Positions 50,412-61,131 of a stretch of DNA of 64,000 nt are shown here, piece after piece (positions within the stretch are counted from its first letter, which is position 1; each line of letters starts with the position of its first letter). Source of the DNA: Thiocapsa sp. (GTDB taxonomy: Bacteria; Pseudomonadota; Gammaproteobacteria; Chromatiales; Chromatiaceae); contig NZ_CP073760.1 in assembly GCF_018399035.1 (NCBI RefSeq), positions 3,724,001 to 3,788,000 on the forward strand, given 5' to 3'. The translations under genes were made by a program, and so were the position numbers. The notes under the pieces were generated by a model. That model did no database searches and was not told the origin of the DNA. It saw nothing but the letters and a program-made list of their open reading frames with translations.

Positions 50412-52052
50412 GTGCCGGTCCGAGAAGCCCCGGGCACCGTCCAGCAGGTCGTCATCAACGCGCTCGGCGAGTTTTTGGCTTCGCCGCCCGACGGGACCCC
50501 GATCGAAGTTGTCGAGGCGCTGACGCTGATGGGGGGCAATGCGTTGGATCCGCTGCCTCCCCGACTCTTTTTCGAAGCGGTCGAGCAGTCCCCCGTGGCC
50601 ATCTCCATCACGGACCACAAGGCGGCGATCCTCTATGCGAATCATGCCTTCGAAGCCTTGACGGGATACAGCCGCGAGGAGGTTCTGGGCCAAAACGAGG
50701 CGATCCTCTCGAGCAACGCGACGCCCCTGAGCGTCTACCAGCAGCTGTGGCGAACCATCCAACGCAAAGAGACGTGGACCGGCACCCTGGTCAACCGCAC
50801 GAAGGCGGGGCTCGACTATCTGGCGGAGCTGATCATCTCCCCGGTCCTGGACCGCAAAGGGGAGCTTCAGTACTTCCTCGGGATGCATCGCGACGCGACC
50901 AAGGTCCACGAGCTCGAGGGGGCGCTGCGTCAACAGAAGGCCCGCATCGAGACCGTCCTGGATGCGGCCCCGGTGATCGTCGTCCTGCTCGACAGCAAGG
51001 GTCGGATCATCCTGGACAATCAGGAATACAAAAAGCTGCTCGGGGATCTGCGCGGCAAGGAGCCGGCCGATGTCCTGCGCGCGGCGGTCAGCGAGCAACT
51101 CGGCGTGGATGCCTTTGCGGCCTGTTTGGAGGGCCGCGGTTTCAAGGATGTCGAGGTCGCCATCGAGATCCCCGGCTCGATGGGACCTCGCTGGTTCGCC
51201 TGCTCCGGGACACCGGTCGAGGAGAGCGACGCCAGTGCTCGGACCTATTTCGGTCGCCAGGCCCCCGGTGACCGGCGTCTGCTGCTGCTCGCAACCGAGG
51301 TCACCGCACGGCGGCGCGAGATCGAGCGCGCCCATCTGGAAAACCTGCGCGCCAGGCTCGCCGAGCAACAGCTGATGCACGGGATGCGCGAGGCACTCGC
51401 CGCGGCCATCTATCAGATCCAGGTCCCGCTCAACGTCATCAATGCCGCCGCAGCCATGGTGCGCGGCGGTGCCGGCAACGTCGACACGCTCGCCGGGATG
51501 CTCGACCAGATCAGCGTTTCCGGCGCCAAAGCGCTCGCGACCCTGACCTCGGCACTGCCCGAGGAGCCGCGCGAGGCCGGGGTCATGGTCAACGTCAACG
51601 AGCTTCTGCGCCAGGTCCTGGAGCTGGAGACCGACCGCCTCTTGGCCACGGGAATCGTGGTCGACTGGCGCCCGGCGCATGTCCTGCCCGAGCTGGCGGG
51701 CCATAAGAACCAGCTGCGCGCCTTGTTCAAGCACCTGATCGACAATGCCATTCAGGCGCTCTGCGAAACCAACCGCGCGCAACGCGAGCTGCGCCTGACC
51801 ACCCGCCGAGTCGACGAGGCCGTCGAGGTCGAGATCGAAGACAACGGCCCCGGGATCCCGACCGAGGACCGCTATCGCGTGTTCGAGCCCTTCTATATCG
51901 GCTGGCGCAACCGTCGCGGCAAGGCCGGTATGGGTCTCGCACTCAGTCAAGAGATCGTCAACGCCCACGGAGGCAGTATCGAGGTCGACCCGAAGATGAC
52001 CGATGGCTGCCGCATTCGCCTGTCACTGACCGCCGTCCCCGACGACGACTGA
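50412..52052 (+). CDS. nifL: Nitrogen fixation regulator NifL
   Basis: The 546-residue flavoprotein would inhibit NifA when oxygen or fixed nitrogen is high. The PAS1 domain (about 55-165) matches Nif[21 protein letters not shown] and [19 protein letters not shown], the FAD redox-sensing region. A second PAS-like domain spans about 180-300. The H region reads [15 protein letters not shown], with no phospho-acceptor His in the usual place. The ATPase domain has [18 protein letters not shown] and [11 protein letters not shown]. The start is GTG with AGGAGA upstream. nifA follows after 16 bases. Confidence 0.93.
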   Translation: MPVREAPGTVQQVVINALGEFLASPPDGTPIEVVEALTLMGGNALDPLPPRLFFEAVEQSPVAISITDHKAAILYANHAFEALTGYSREEVLGQNEAILSSNATPLSVYQQLWRTIQRKETWTGTLVNRTKAGLDYLAELIISPVLDRKGELQYFLGMHRDATKVHELEGALRQQKARIETVLDAAPVIVVLLDSKGRIILDNQEYKKLLGDLRGKEPADVLRAAVSEQLGVDAFAACLEGRGFKDVEVAIEIPGSMGPRWFACSGTPVEESDASARTYFGRQAPGDRRLLLLATEVTARRREIERAHLENLRARLAEQQLMHGMREALAAAIYQIQVPLNVINAAAAMVRGGAGNVDTLAGMLDQISVSGAKALATLTSALPEEPREAGVMVNVNELLRQVLELETDRLLATGIVVDWRPAHVLPELAGHKNQLRALFKHLIDNAIQALCETNRAQRELRLTTRRVDEAVEVEIEDNGPGIPTEDRYRVFEPFYIGWRNRRGKAGMGLALSQEIVNAHGGSIEVDPKMTDGCRIRLSLTAVPDDD

Positions 52053-52068
52053 GCTTGCACGAACCCTC

Positions 52069-53649
52069 ATGAATGCCGACTCTCCCGTCCCCGGCAGCGC
52101 CGAGCAGGCCTGCCGGTTGGATCTGCTCGAATCTCAACTGGGCGCACTCTTCGAGGTGAGCTCGGTGCTCAGCCGTTCGCTCGATCTGCGCCAGACCCTG
52201 AGCGAGGTGCTCGGCGTCCTGCACGAGCGAGGGCGCCTCCAACACGGGATGGTCAGTCTGCTGAGCGAGGATCGCGGCGAGCTCTTGATCCGCGCGCTGC
52301 ACACCGACGACCCCCACGCGACCGACCGCATCGCCTATCAGCCCGGCGAGGGCGTGATCGGCAGCATCCTCTCCCGGAATCGGCCTTGGATCGTGCCGCG
52401 CATCGGCGACGAGCCGCGCTTCCTCGATCGACTCAGTCTCTACGATCCGGACCTGCCCTTCATCGGTGTCCCGATCCGACTCGGCGAAGGCGGTGCAATC
52501 GGCGTCTTCGCGGCGCAGCCTCCCGTGGCCGACGGGCTGCTCGAAGAGCGTGCGCGCTTTCTGGAGATGGTCGCCAATCTGATCGGCCAAGCGGTCCGTC
52601 TTGCCCGCACCGTCGAGGCCGAGCAGCAAGCCTTGCGCGAGGAGCGCGACAAGCTCCGACGCGAGGTCAAAGGCACCCACGGCTTCGACAGCATCATCGG
52701 ACACACGGACGCCATGCGCCTGGTCTTCGATCAGGTGCGCCAAGTCGCGAAATGGAACACGACCGTCCTGATTCGGGGTGAATCAGGCACCGGCAAGGAG
52801 TTGATCGCCAACGCCATCCATTACAACTCGCCGCGCGCCCGCGCCGCCTTCATCAAGCTCAACTGCGCGGCCCTGCCGGACAATCTGCTGGAATCCGAGC
52901 TCTTCGGTCACGAGAAGGGCGCCTTCACCGGCGCCATCAGCCAGCGCAAGGGCCGTTTCGAGCAGGCGGACGGCGGCACCCTCTTTCTCGACGAGATCGG
53001 CGAGATCACGCCCGCCTTCCAGGCCAAGCTGTTGCGTGTATTGCAGGAGGGCGAGTTCGAGCGGGTCGGCGGCGGTCGCACGCTCAAGGTCGATGTGCGG
53101 GTCATCGCGGCCACCAATCGCGACCTCGAGGCCGAGGTGCGCGCCGGCGACTTCCGCGAGGATCTTTACTACCGCTTGAACGTCATGCCCATCCGCATGC
53201 CCGCGCTGCGCGAGCGCATCGAGGACATCCCCGACCTCGCCCGCTTTCTCGTGGACAAGGTCTCGCGCATGCAGGGGCGCGCGCTTTCGATCACCGACAG
53301 CGCCCTGCGCATCCTGATGCGGCATGACTGGCCCGGCAATGTCCGCGAGCTCGAGAACTGCATGGAGCGCGCCGCGGTCATGAGCGAGCAGGGAATCATC
53401 GACCGCGACGTCATCGAGCTGACCGGCCTGAACGTGGCCGCGCTCGCAAGCGAGCCGCTTCCGAGCACGCCCGCGAAGACATCCACGATCGATTTCAACG
53501 ACCCCGACCTCGACGAGCGCGAGCGCGTCATCGCCGCATTGGAAGAGGCCGGCTGGGTCCAGGCCAAGGCCGCCCGACTGCTCAACATGACACCGCGCCA
53601 GATCGCCTACCGGATCCAGACGCTGAACATCAGGATGCGGCAATTTTAA
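52069..53649 (+). CDS. nifA: Nif-specific sigma-54 activator NifA
   Basis: The 526-residue enhancer-binding protein activates nitrogen-fixation promoters. It has a GAF domain (about 20-175), an AAA+ domain with [16 protein letters not shown], the sigma-54 contact loop [15 protein letters not shown] and [12 protein letters not shown], and a Fis-type helix-turn-helix ([20 protein letters not shown]). The linker before the DNA-binding domain has no cysteines, so oxygen control should come through NifL rather than a Cys-rich motif. The TAA stop is the first three bases of repeat copy E. Confidence 0.96.
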   Translation: MNADSPVPGSAEQACRLDLLESQLGALFEVSSVLSRSLDLRQTLSEVLGVLHERGRLQHGMVSLLSEDRGELLIRALHTDDPHATDRIAYQPGEGVIGSILSRNRPWIVPRIGDEPRFLDRLSLYDPDLPFIGVPIRLGEGGAIGVFAAQPPVADGLLEERARFLEMVANLIGQAVRLARTVEAEQQALREERDKLRREVKGTHGFDSIIGHTDAMRLVFDQVRQVAKWNTTVLIRGESGTGKELIANAIHYNSPRARAAFIKLNCAALPDNLLESELFGHEKGAFTGAISQRKGRFEQADGGTLFLDEIGEITPAFQAKLLRVLQEGEFERVGGGRTLKVDVRVIAATNRDLEAEVRAGDFREDLYYRLNVMPIRMPALRERIEDIPDLARFLVDKVSRMQGRALSITDSALRILMRHDWPGNVRELENCMERAAVMSEQGIIDRDVIELTGLNVAALASEPLPSTPAKTSTIDFNDPDLDERERVIAALEEAGWVQAKAARLLNMTPRQIAYRIQTLNIRMRQF

Positions 53650-53730
53650 ACCGCGTCCAGAGCGAGATGCTCGTCTTCGAGCGAGCTCGACGTTTGCTGC
53701 ATCCACAACCCTTGGCGGAGACGCGGTTTA
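53647..53730. repeat. Inverted-repeat element, TAAACCGCG family, copy E
   Basis: This 84-bp element begins at the nifA stop codon (TTTTAAACCGCG) and ends CGCGGTTTAAAA. It matches copy D at 22722 almost throughout. The flanking TTTAAA extends the inverted repeat. It is well placed to act as the nifLA terminator. Confidence 0.87.
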
Positions 53731-54120
53731 AAATGATTTATTTTTTAATAATTTAAGCCCGCGCCACGCGGATGTTTCGGCCCTGCGGGCTGCCCATCTC
53801 GACGCTGCTCGTGCGATCGGCGATCGGCGGTCGGCCGGTGCGCCGGTCGAAGATCACGAGCCAGCCTGCGCCGTGAAGGCCAGAACCAGCGTCCCTCGCA
53901 ACCGGCAAAACGCCCTTCCCACAGCCCCAGACCGATGCCGGCCTCGGGCAGCCACAGCCGATCCTCCAGCAGGACGATCGGTCGATATCGCGAGGACACC
54001 CGCCCAAAAGGCTTGAAGCTCGCCCGTGTGCCGACTGTAGACGACATAGTAGGGGATCTTGAGGCTATGGCCGGGTGTCGCTCGGGTCGGAGATGCGGGC
54101 GGTTCCGGTAGGCCAAGAAC
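53731..54120 (-). pseudogene. Degenerate gene remnant
   Basis: Minus-strand peptides VLLEDRLWLPEAGIGLG and LWEGRFAG resemble the C-terminal part of Uma2-type (DUF820) nuclease-like proteins common in phototrophs. No intact frame with a start and the nuclease core exists, and similarity jumps between frames. I regard it as a decayed fragment; the assignment is weak. Confidence 0.3.
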
Positions 54121-54179
54121 TGAACCGACCTATTTTCGTGCTAGAGTGCAATCGTGCAATCGTGCGTTAGGAATTCACC

Positions 54180-54458
54180 ATGCGGACATCGGCGACTCAA
54201 GCGAGCCTCAAGCTCATCGGTGCGAATGGGCAGATCTCTCTCGGCAAGCAGTTTGCCGGGAGGCAAGTACTTGTAGAGGAACAAGAACCCGGCGTCTGGC
54301 TGGTCCGAACCGTCACGGTGATCCCCGACAACGAACGTTGGGCCCACCGACCGCAGGCATCTGCCGACATCGAAAGCGCGCTGGCGTGGGCAGAGGCCAA
54401 TGCACCCGACGACACCAACTTAGACGCGGTGTTGAGCGAGATCAGGAATGATGGCTGA
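54180..54458 (+). CDS. Candidate antitoxin, AbrB-like
   Basis: The 92-residue product starts with a short beta-rich segment (ASLKLIGANGQISLGKQFAG) like a SpoVT/AbrB swapped-hairpin DNA-binding domain. The acidic, helical C-terminus (DIESALAWAEANAPDD) could bind a toxin. It overlaps the next gene by 11 bases. A short tandem TGCAATCG lies just upstream of the start. The function is inferred from size and arrangement, not from a confirmed family. Confidence 0.65.
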   Translation: MRTSATQASLKLIGANGQISLGKQFAGRQVLVEEQEPGVWLVRTVTVIPDNERWAHRPQASADIESALAWAEANAPDDTNLDAVLSEIRNDG

Positions 54459-54771
54459 ACGCGAGGTCAATGTTCGGCTCGACCTCAATAACCCCGTCTT
54501 TCTCGACAATCTGTTGAACCTGCAAAAGCCCGATCGGTTGGCGGTGCTCGATACCCTGGACAAGATACGCAAGCTGACCTGGAACCAGGTCTACCGTGAC
54601 GCCGGCCTACAATGGGAAAAGATCGTGAGCGTCCGTCCACCATCCGGCGTGCCTGCCGTCTATTCGCTCAGAGTGACTCGGTCGCGTCGAGCGACGGCCT
54701 ACCGGGATGGCGAGTTCATGCGTTTCCTGACAATTTCACCGGACCACGACCAGACCTACGGGAAGAAATGA
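54448..54771 (+). CDS. Candidate RelE-like toxin
   Basis: The 107-residue basic protein has a C-terminal part (VYSLRVTRSRRATAYRDGEF, then RFLTISPDHDQTY) that follows the strand order and Arg/Tyr/His pattern of RelE/ParE-fold ribonucleases. It overlaps its partner by 11 bases, and the start may be the ATG at 54448 or 54451. I do not know an established name for the pair. Confidence 0.65.
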   Translation: MMAEREVNVRLDLNNPVFLDNLLNLQKPDRLAVLDTLDKIRKLTWNQVYRDAGLQWEKIVSVRPPSGVPAVYSLRVTRSRRATAYRDGEFMRFLTISPDHDQTYGKK

Positions 54772-55076
54772 CGTCCGTGCGTCAGCGGGGCCTCGCTCGT
54801 AAGACCGGCGACCCAAACATCAGTCGCTCGTGACACCCGCTCTGCGGTGTCACGCATGCCCCGTGGCGCTCTGCGCCACGTGTCAAGATGGCCGGAGTGA
54901 CGAGCAAGGCCGCCAGCGGCGAGGTCCCGTACAGGCGACGGCATTCGGGTCTCGGCCGATGCCGGTGGTGTCGCCACGGTGCGGGACGAGTGCGTCGTAG
55001 AGGAGGTTGATGTCGATCGGGTCATGCACAGGGCTCTCGAAGGCGCAGGAGTCAATACGCACCCTTCCCCTCCGTG
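54772..55076. other. Gene-poor stretch with a copy of the helicase 3' end
   Basis: No convincing gene is seen in these 305 bases. Positions 54961-55000 match 38 of 40 bases with 56392-56431, inside the 3' end of the Lhr-type helicase gene. On the minus strand this copy encodes YDALVPHRG as the helicase does. Confidence 0.6.
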
Positions 55077-55505
55077 TTAGGCAGGGCGGTCGGCGGCCTT
55101 GAGGTCGAAGTGCAGTACCTCTTCCCGGATCCCCGGCTTCGAGTACAAGGCGACAGCCGGCTCGTCCTCGTCGTCTGCCTGCACAAAGACCGCGTGAGCT
55201 CCTCGCTCGTCGCCCTCCAGCTGAAGCTGCCTGATCAGTGCCGTGGCGATTCCCCGACGTCGAAAGCCTTCTTCGACTGCGAGGTCGTAGATGTAGACCT
55301 CCGTGCGCGCCTGCTCGAACTTGTTCAAGACGTACGCGGCAAGTCCGCCGACGACCATTTCTTGACTGAACGCGGCAACGGCGATGAAGTCCCGGTTTTG
55401 CTCATGGGGGCCTCCTAGCGGCGATATTTCAGCCGCTTGGATCACTCGAGGCAAGGTGTAACTGTTCTTTTTAGGGTCATTGAGGTCGGGGGCGGAGTGC
55501 TGCAA
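55077..55505 (-). CDS. GNAT acetyltransferase of AAC(3)-I type, N-terminus replaced
   Basis: From about residue 38 the product matches AAC(3)-I-like acetyltransferases: [20 protein letters not shown], then [20 protein letters not shown] (acetyl-CoA-binding loop) and [17 protein letters not shown]. The family's first 45 residues are absent; the open frame instead starts at a TTG in unrelated sequence. It is probably an inactive or altered remnant. The group includes aminoglycoside acetyltransferases, but resistance should not be assumed. Confidence 0.65.
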   Translation of the reverse strand: MQHSAPDLNDPKKNSYTLPRVIQAAEISPLGGPHEQNRDFIAVAAFSQEMVVGGLAAYVLNKFEQARTEVYIYDLAVEEGFRRRGIATALIRQLQLEGDERGAHAVFVQADDEDEPAVALYSKPGIREEVLHFDLKAADRPA

Positions 55506-56361
55506 CTGCTCCGCGGGCTAATCGCCGATCGGTATGCGTCGAAGATGCCGGCGGTTATGGCGGGCCGAGCACGCGGAAGGACCGACAGCCCAGAGCTCAG
55601 TCGCCTTTGCCGTCCACAAACCGAGTTGGACACGGATTGCCCGAGCGACAGCGTGCATGTCCGTTGCGGACAAGGCTCCGGGACGATCCGCATCCAGACT
55701 CAACGAACTGCGATGGCGCGTCCGCGGCTCTTAACCAAGGCCGTGCGAGGGGCTAAGCTTGCCACCTACACCGCAGCAAGACCCGCAGGGTTCGGAGTCG
55801 CCATGGGCAACTTGACATCCTGCGGCGGCTGTTCGGCTCGCTCGCCATGGCGATGGAGGTGTACGGCGGCTCGCGCAGATGATCGAGCAGGGCTTTCGCT
55901 CGCCGATGCGCGATCTGCGGGACTTGACCAAGTGATCGCTTCGATCAGGCAGCGCTGCCGACTTGGGTAACAGTGTCTGCAAAGATATCGATGCAAGCGC
56001 GGTCTTTTTACCGCGTGGGCCTGGGCCAGGGCGGCGCGGTCGTGAAAGATGCGGGACCCCGGCAAGCTCGACGGGCCTGCACCAGATGCGGCCGATGTCC
56101 GAGGCGTCATGCCGATCGGTGAAGGCGTGCTGCGCCCTGGCAGTGCTCGGGCTGAACGCCGATCGATACGTCTCGGAGATGCAGGCGGTGCTGGTTGTCC
56201 GAGCGCCTGCGAGAACCGTCAGCCCGGAAAGCAGTCGCCTATGCCGCGGCGTCCTGCTCGCGCGCCGAGTCGGTCGACATGTCGCGGTAAGCGGCATCCA
56301 ACTCGCTCTCCGGCGCCAACTCAACATCAGAGCCCCGGATCTCTGTGGGATCACGAAAGTC
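55506..56361. other. Gene graveyard with a diverged duplication
   Basis: No intact gene is apparent. Two related segments, about 55502-55612 and 56140-56246, align over roughly 90-110 bases with perhaps three-quarters identity. On the minus strand, 56239-56358 reads like an antitoxin tail (ESELDAAYRDMSTDSAREQ) with no start codon. The rest changes frame often and gives no recognisable protein. Confidence 0.5.
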
Positions 56362-57432
56362 TCAGCCCATGGGACGGGAAACAGCCGCGACGCCGGTGGT
56401 GTAGCCACGGTGCGGGACGAGTGCGTCATAGTCAGACTCGAATCCGGCACGCAGGAGGGCCTCGCGTAGCGGCGACTCGAGCGCCGGGAGTCCGTCGATC
56501 TGTTGGATGGCAAGGCGTTTGCGCCCGCGCTGCGGGAGGCGATGCAGGGCGGCGAGCGCGAGCGCCAACTCGCCGCCTTCTTCGCTGATCGAGCCGGGAA
56601 AACGCGTCAATTGGCGCCCGGCCGACCCGAGATAGAGCACCGGTTTGCCCGCCACCAAGATCACGTAAGCACCGTTGATGCGTTTGGGTGGCGGACCGCC
56701 GCCGGGCTCAGGCCAGGACAGGAGCGCGCCGTAGGGATTCGCCGGGTCGATCGCGGCGAGGATCCGGACCACGTCGGCGCCGAAACCCTCGATCGGGGTC
56801 TCCTCGACCCGGGCGCTGCGCAGCCGATCGATTGCGCCGTTCAGGGCGAACTGGGCGCCGGAGAGCCCCTCGACGAAATACCCTCGGCGGACCTGCCCGC
56901 TCTCCTCCATCTGTTTGAAGACCCGGTAAAGCGGACCGAAGCCTCCCGGCATGCCCTCGGCCTGCACCGCCTCTCGGCTGACCACGCCGTAGCGTTCGAG
57001 CAGGATGCGGGCGCGGGCGAGCAGGCGCTCGGTGTCGCTCGCCTCGATGCGCAGATCCGCCACGCGTGACCAGCGCCCGCCGGCCAAGACGGTTCCGCGA
57101 CCGCGCTTGGGTGCGCGCGTGCCGCCGAGCGCACGCAGGGGCGAGAAGGTGTCGTTGGTGATCTCGCCGGACCAGACCAGATCCCAGAGCGCGGACTCGA
57201 AGGCGTCCTTGCCGAGCTTCAACCCGGCGCGCTCGAGGGCCTGCATCAGCTCCATCAGGAAGGAGGCCCCGCGGGTGCGCAGGTGGTCGAGCAGGATCGG
57301 GCGGACGTCGGGCAGATCTGCGGCGGCGTCGCGCGTTGGCGCAGCCGCGACCGGCGCCGAAGATGCGTCGGTGGGTGCGTTTGGCTGATCCGGCCGACTC
57401 GGCTCTTCATCGGAGACACCCAGCTCGGTACT
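56362..57432 (-). CDS. C-terminal part of the Lhr-type helicase (out of frame)
   Basis: Beyond the four-C run at 57433-57436 the protein continues in another frame: STELGVSDEEPSRPDQ, then LPDVRPILLDHLRTRGASF and so on to the stop at 56362. The segment holds the Lhr C-terminal DUF4433-like/winged regions (SALWDLVWSGEITNDTFSPL and YVILVAGKPVLYLGSAGR). Adding one base at the run would join it to the main frame as a protein of about 1,530 residues. Alone it has no plausible start. Confidence 0.8.
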   Translation of the reverse strand, partial: STELGVSDEEPSRPDQPNAPTDASSAPVAAAPTRDAAADLPDVRPILLDHLRTRGASFLMELMQALERAGLKLGKDAFESALWDLVWSGEITNDTFSPLRALGGTRAPKRGRGTVLAGGRWSRVADLRIEASDTERLLARARILLERYGVVSREAVQAEGMPGGFGPLYRVFKQMEESGQVRRGYFVEGLSGAQFALNGAIDRLRSARVEETPIEGFGADVVRILAAIDPANPYGALLSWPEPGGGPPPKRINGAYVILVAGKPVLYLGSAGRQLTRFPGSISEEGGELALALAALHRLPQRGRKRLAIQQIDGLPALESPLREALLRAGFESDYDALVPHRGYTTGVAAVSRPMG

Positions 57433-60400
57433 CCCCGCCGATAGAGCGCGATGCGCCCGTCTTTCGGGCCGGCCGCACCGCGTCCGACCCAGACGATCTG
57501 CCCGGTGGCCGCGAGCATGTCCAGATCCTCCGAGCGGTAGCCCGGCACCCGGGCAGGAAGAAGCACACGATCGAGCTGGGACCAGGTCACCGTCAGACCT
57601 TCGAGCTGGAGCAGCGCTTCCATCAGACGATCCGGCCCCTTGATGTCCTCGCCGATCCCGTGCCAGGCGGGCAGGAATCGCCCGAGGGTCGCCGCATCGA
57701 CCGGGGCGACCGCATCGCGCGCCTTGGCCAGGGTGCGGCGGCGCAATCGGCGCAGGACCTCTGGGTCGCACCATTCAGGCTCGCTGCCGAGCGGTCTGAT
57801 CTCGCCGCGGATCAGCGCGTCGCGCGCCTCCAACAGACGCAGGACGGGTTCGAGCCGGGTCGCCATCAGACCGTAGCGTGCGGCGGGGTCGCGTGTCGGG
57901 AATGGGCCGTGCGTGCGGGCATAGCGGTGCAGGAGATGCTCCAGCGGCGTATCCGTCGACACCAGAAAGGCGTCGGGCAGACCGGGCGGCGGCACCAGAC
58001 CCAAGGCGTCGCGATAGAGACCGGCGTCCTCGGCCGCGATCCAGCGGGGTCCGTCCATGAACCGCAGCACGACCGCTCGGCGCTGCTCGGCCAAGGTGGC
58101 GAGCCACGGCGCGGGATCGCCCTCGGAACGCTCGTCCAGCTCCGAGGAGGAAAGATCGCCGAGTCGTCGCAGCAGGTCATGCAGCTCGTCGGCATCGCGC
58201 GCCTTGCGCCCCTCGGCGGTGTGCTGAAGCTCGCGCTCCAGGTCATCGAGCACGGCCGGATCGATCAGCTCGCGCAGCTCCGCCTGACCCAGCAGCTCGG
58301 CGAGGAGACCGCGATCCAGCGTGAGCGCCTGGGCACGCCGCTCGGCCAGCGGGGCGTCCTGCTCGTAGATGTAGGCGGCCACATAGGCGAAGACCAGCGA
58401 GCGCGCGAAGGGCGAGGCACTGCGGGTCTCGACCTCGTGGACCCGGATCGAGCGGTCGCGGATGCCGGTCAAGACGTCTTTCAGACCGGCGAGATCGAAG
58501 ACATCGCCGAGCGCCTGTCGATAGGTCTCGAGCAGGATCGGAAAGGCCGGATAGCGGCGAACCACCGCGAGCAGATTCTGCGCCTTGAGCCGCTGCGCCC
58601 AGAGCGGCTGGCGGCCCTTGGCCGAGCGGCGCGGCAGGAGGAGCGCACGGGCGGCGTTCTCGCGGAAGAGCGAGGCGAAGAGCGCGGTGTCGGCGAGCTG
58701 CTCGGTGACCCGGCCCTCCAGCTCGTCGGGTGCGGGCAGGAGGTCGGTCAGCTCCGGCAGCGCCTCGCCGTCCGCGAAGCGCAGCACGATGCCGTCGTCG
58801 GTGTACATGACCTGGATCTCGAAACCCTCGCGGCGCCCCGGATGCCATTGCAGGGCCATGGCCCAGGGGGCATGGATACGGGCGCCGAACGGGGTGAGGA
58901 TGCAGATGCGCCAGTCGCCCAGCTCGTCTCGAAAGCGCTCGATGAGGATGGTGCGGTCGCTCGGCACCTGGCCGGTCGCGGTGCGCTGATCCTGGATGTA
59001 GGTGGCCAGGTTCGCCGCCGCGAGTGCGTCCAGCGGGGTCTGCTCCCGAATCCAAGCGGCGGCGCGCTCCGCGGGGATGGCTGCGACCGCTCGCGTGAAG
59101 GCACCGACCGCCCGACCCAGCTCGACCGGCCGCCCCGGACCGTCGCCGCGCCAGAAGGGCAGCTTGCCGGGCTCGCCGGGTGCCGGCGAGACCAGGACGC
59201 GGTCGCGCGTGATCGCCTCGACACGCCAGGTCGAGGCGCCGAGCAGGACGCAGTCGCCCGCCTTGGTCTCGAAGACCATTTCCTCGTCCAGCTCGCCGAT
59301 CCGCGGCCCTTCCTCGCCGAGATGCACCGCATAGTTGCCGCGATCCGGGATGGTGCCGGCGTTCAGGCGGGTGATCATGGCCGTGCCCTTGCGCACGCCA
59401 AGCGTATCCGCGGAGCGATCCCACACCAGGAGGGGCTTGATGTCGGCAAAATCGCTCGACGGATAGCGGCCCGAGAGCATATCCAGCACCGCCTCCAGCG
59501 CCGAGCGCGACAGCTCGCGATAGGGACCGGCGCGTGTCACCAGACGATGGACGTCGACGACCTGTCGCTCGGTCTCGACACAGTGCGCCGCGATCTGCTG
59601 GGCCAGCACGTCGAGTGCGTTGCGTGGCATCCGGAAGGGCTCCAGCTCACCGGCGAGCATCCGCGCACCGATGACTGCACATTCCAGCAGATCGCCGCGA
59701 AACTTCGGAAAGATGCGCCCGGTGCTGACCTGCCCGACCCCGTGCCCGGCGCGTCCGACCCGCTGTAACCCGCGCGCCACCGAGCCGGGCGACTCGACCA
59801 GCAGGACCTGATCGACGCCGCCCATGTCGATGCCCATCTCGAGCGAGCTGGTGGCGACGATGGCCTTGAGATCGCCGCGCTTGAGCCCTTCCTCGATTTG
59901 GGTCCGCTGCTCGAGACTGACGCTGCCGTGGTGGGCACGGACCAGCTCGGGCCTGTCCTTATTGGCCAAAACGTCCGGATCCAGGTCGACCTCTGCCAAC
60001 GCGTTCAACCTCTGGCAGAGCCGCTCGCAGAGCCCGCGGCTGTTGACGAAGACGATCGTCGAGCGATGCGCCCGAATCTCGGCGAGAATAGCCGGATGGA
60101 TGGCCGACCACAGGCCCTTTTCGGCGGGCGCTTGGGGCCGTGCTTGGCGATAGAGCTCGCCGAGGATGGAGCCGCCTTCGAGCTTCGGGGCGACGCCCAC
60201 GGGCGGGCGCTCCATGTCGGGCACCGGCACCTGAACGCGCAGATCGAGATTCGGCGGGGCGGCGGCGTCGACGATCTCGACCGGTCGATCGCCTCCGAGA
60301 TAGAGCGCGGCCTCGGCCAGCGGGCGGACGGTCGCCGAGAGCCCGATGCGTTGCGGATCGCCCGCGCAGCGTTCGGCCAGACGCTCCAGCGACAGAGCCA

Positions 60401-60956
60401 GATGGGCGCCCCGCTTGGTCGGCGCGAGTGCGTGCACCTCGTCGATGATGAGCGTATGAACCCCGACGAGGTTGGCCGCCGCCTTGGAGCCGAGCAGCAG
60501 GTACAGCGATTCGGGCGTGGTCACCAGGATTTCGGGCGGCTCCTTGAGCTGCTGCTGCCGCTCCTTCGCCGGGGTATCGCCGGTGCGGATGCCGACCCGC
60601 GGCAGGCGCACCGGCACGCCCATCGCCTCCGCGGCACGCGCGATTCCGGCGAGCGGGGCGCGCAGGTTGCGCTCGATGTCGTAGACCAGTGCCTTGAGCG
60701 GCGAGACGTAGAGCACCTGGATACCGGCGGGGGCGGCCTCGGCCTCGGCATCGGCGATCGGCTCGCCCTGCATGAGCCGATCGATCGCCCAGAGGAAGGC
60801 CGCAAGCGTCTTGCCGCTGCCGGTCGGGGCCGTGATCAAGGCGTGCCGACCCGACGCAATCACCGCCCAGCCCCGGACCTGAACCTCGGTCGGTGCATCG
60901 AAGTTGTGCGCGAACCAGCGGCGGGTGGCGGGGCTGAAGACATCCATGGCCGACAC
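57433..60956 (-). CDS. lhr: Lhr-type ATP-dependent helicase, main part
   Basis: This is a large DExH superfamily 2 helicase involved in DNA repair. It begins with FAHNFDAPTEVQVRGW, Walker A ITAPTGSGKTLAAFLW, the DEVH box LIIDEVHALAPTKRG and SATV. The second RecA domain has VATSSLEMGIDMGGVD and RVGRAGHGVGQVS. Winged-helix and Lhr-core regions follow (DALAAANLATYIQDQ). The coherent sequence ends at about 57433, where a base seems missing; the raw frame runs on to 57255 with meaningless sequence. The start is the ATG at 60956 or 60947. Confidence 0.92.
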
Positions 60957-61131
60957 ATGGGGGAGATGGGTCCGGTCTTCGAGCCGCCGACCGTGGCAAG
61001 GGCAAGGTCATGCACGATGCCCGATCGGCTCGGAGTCGGACTAGAATACCCACGAAGCGTGCAACGCGACGGTTGAATCCGGCGAGCTCCCGGTCGGAAC
61101 GCCGCGGATGCCGCTCGGGAGGAGAAAACCG

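Noticed and set aside
55060..55080. GCCTAAC at the acetyltransferase stop, as in an integron attC site
   Set aside because: Only one core-site match is present. No partner GTTRRRY box lies at a suitable distance and no integrase gene is nearby.
55731..56513. Minus-strand open frame of 260 residues
   Set aside because: Composition is Arg/Ser/Pro-rich, it has no recognisable domain, and it overlaps the true 3' end of the helicase in another frame.
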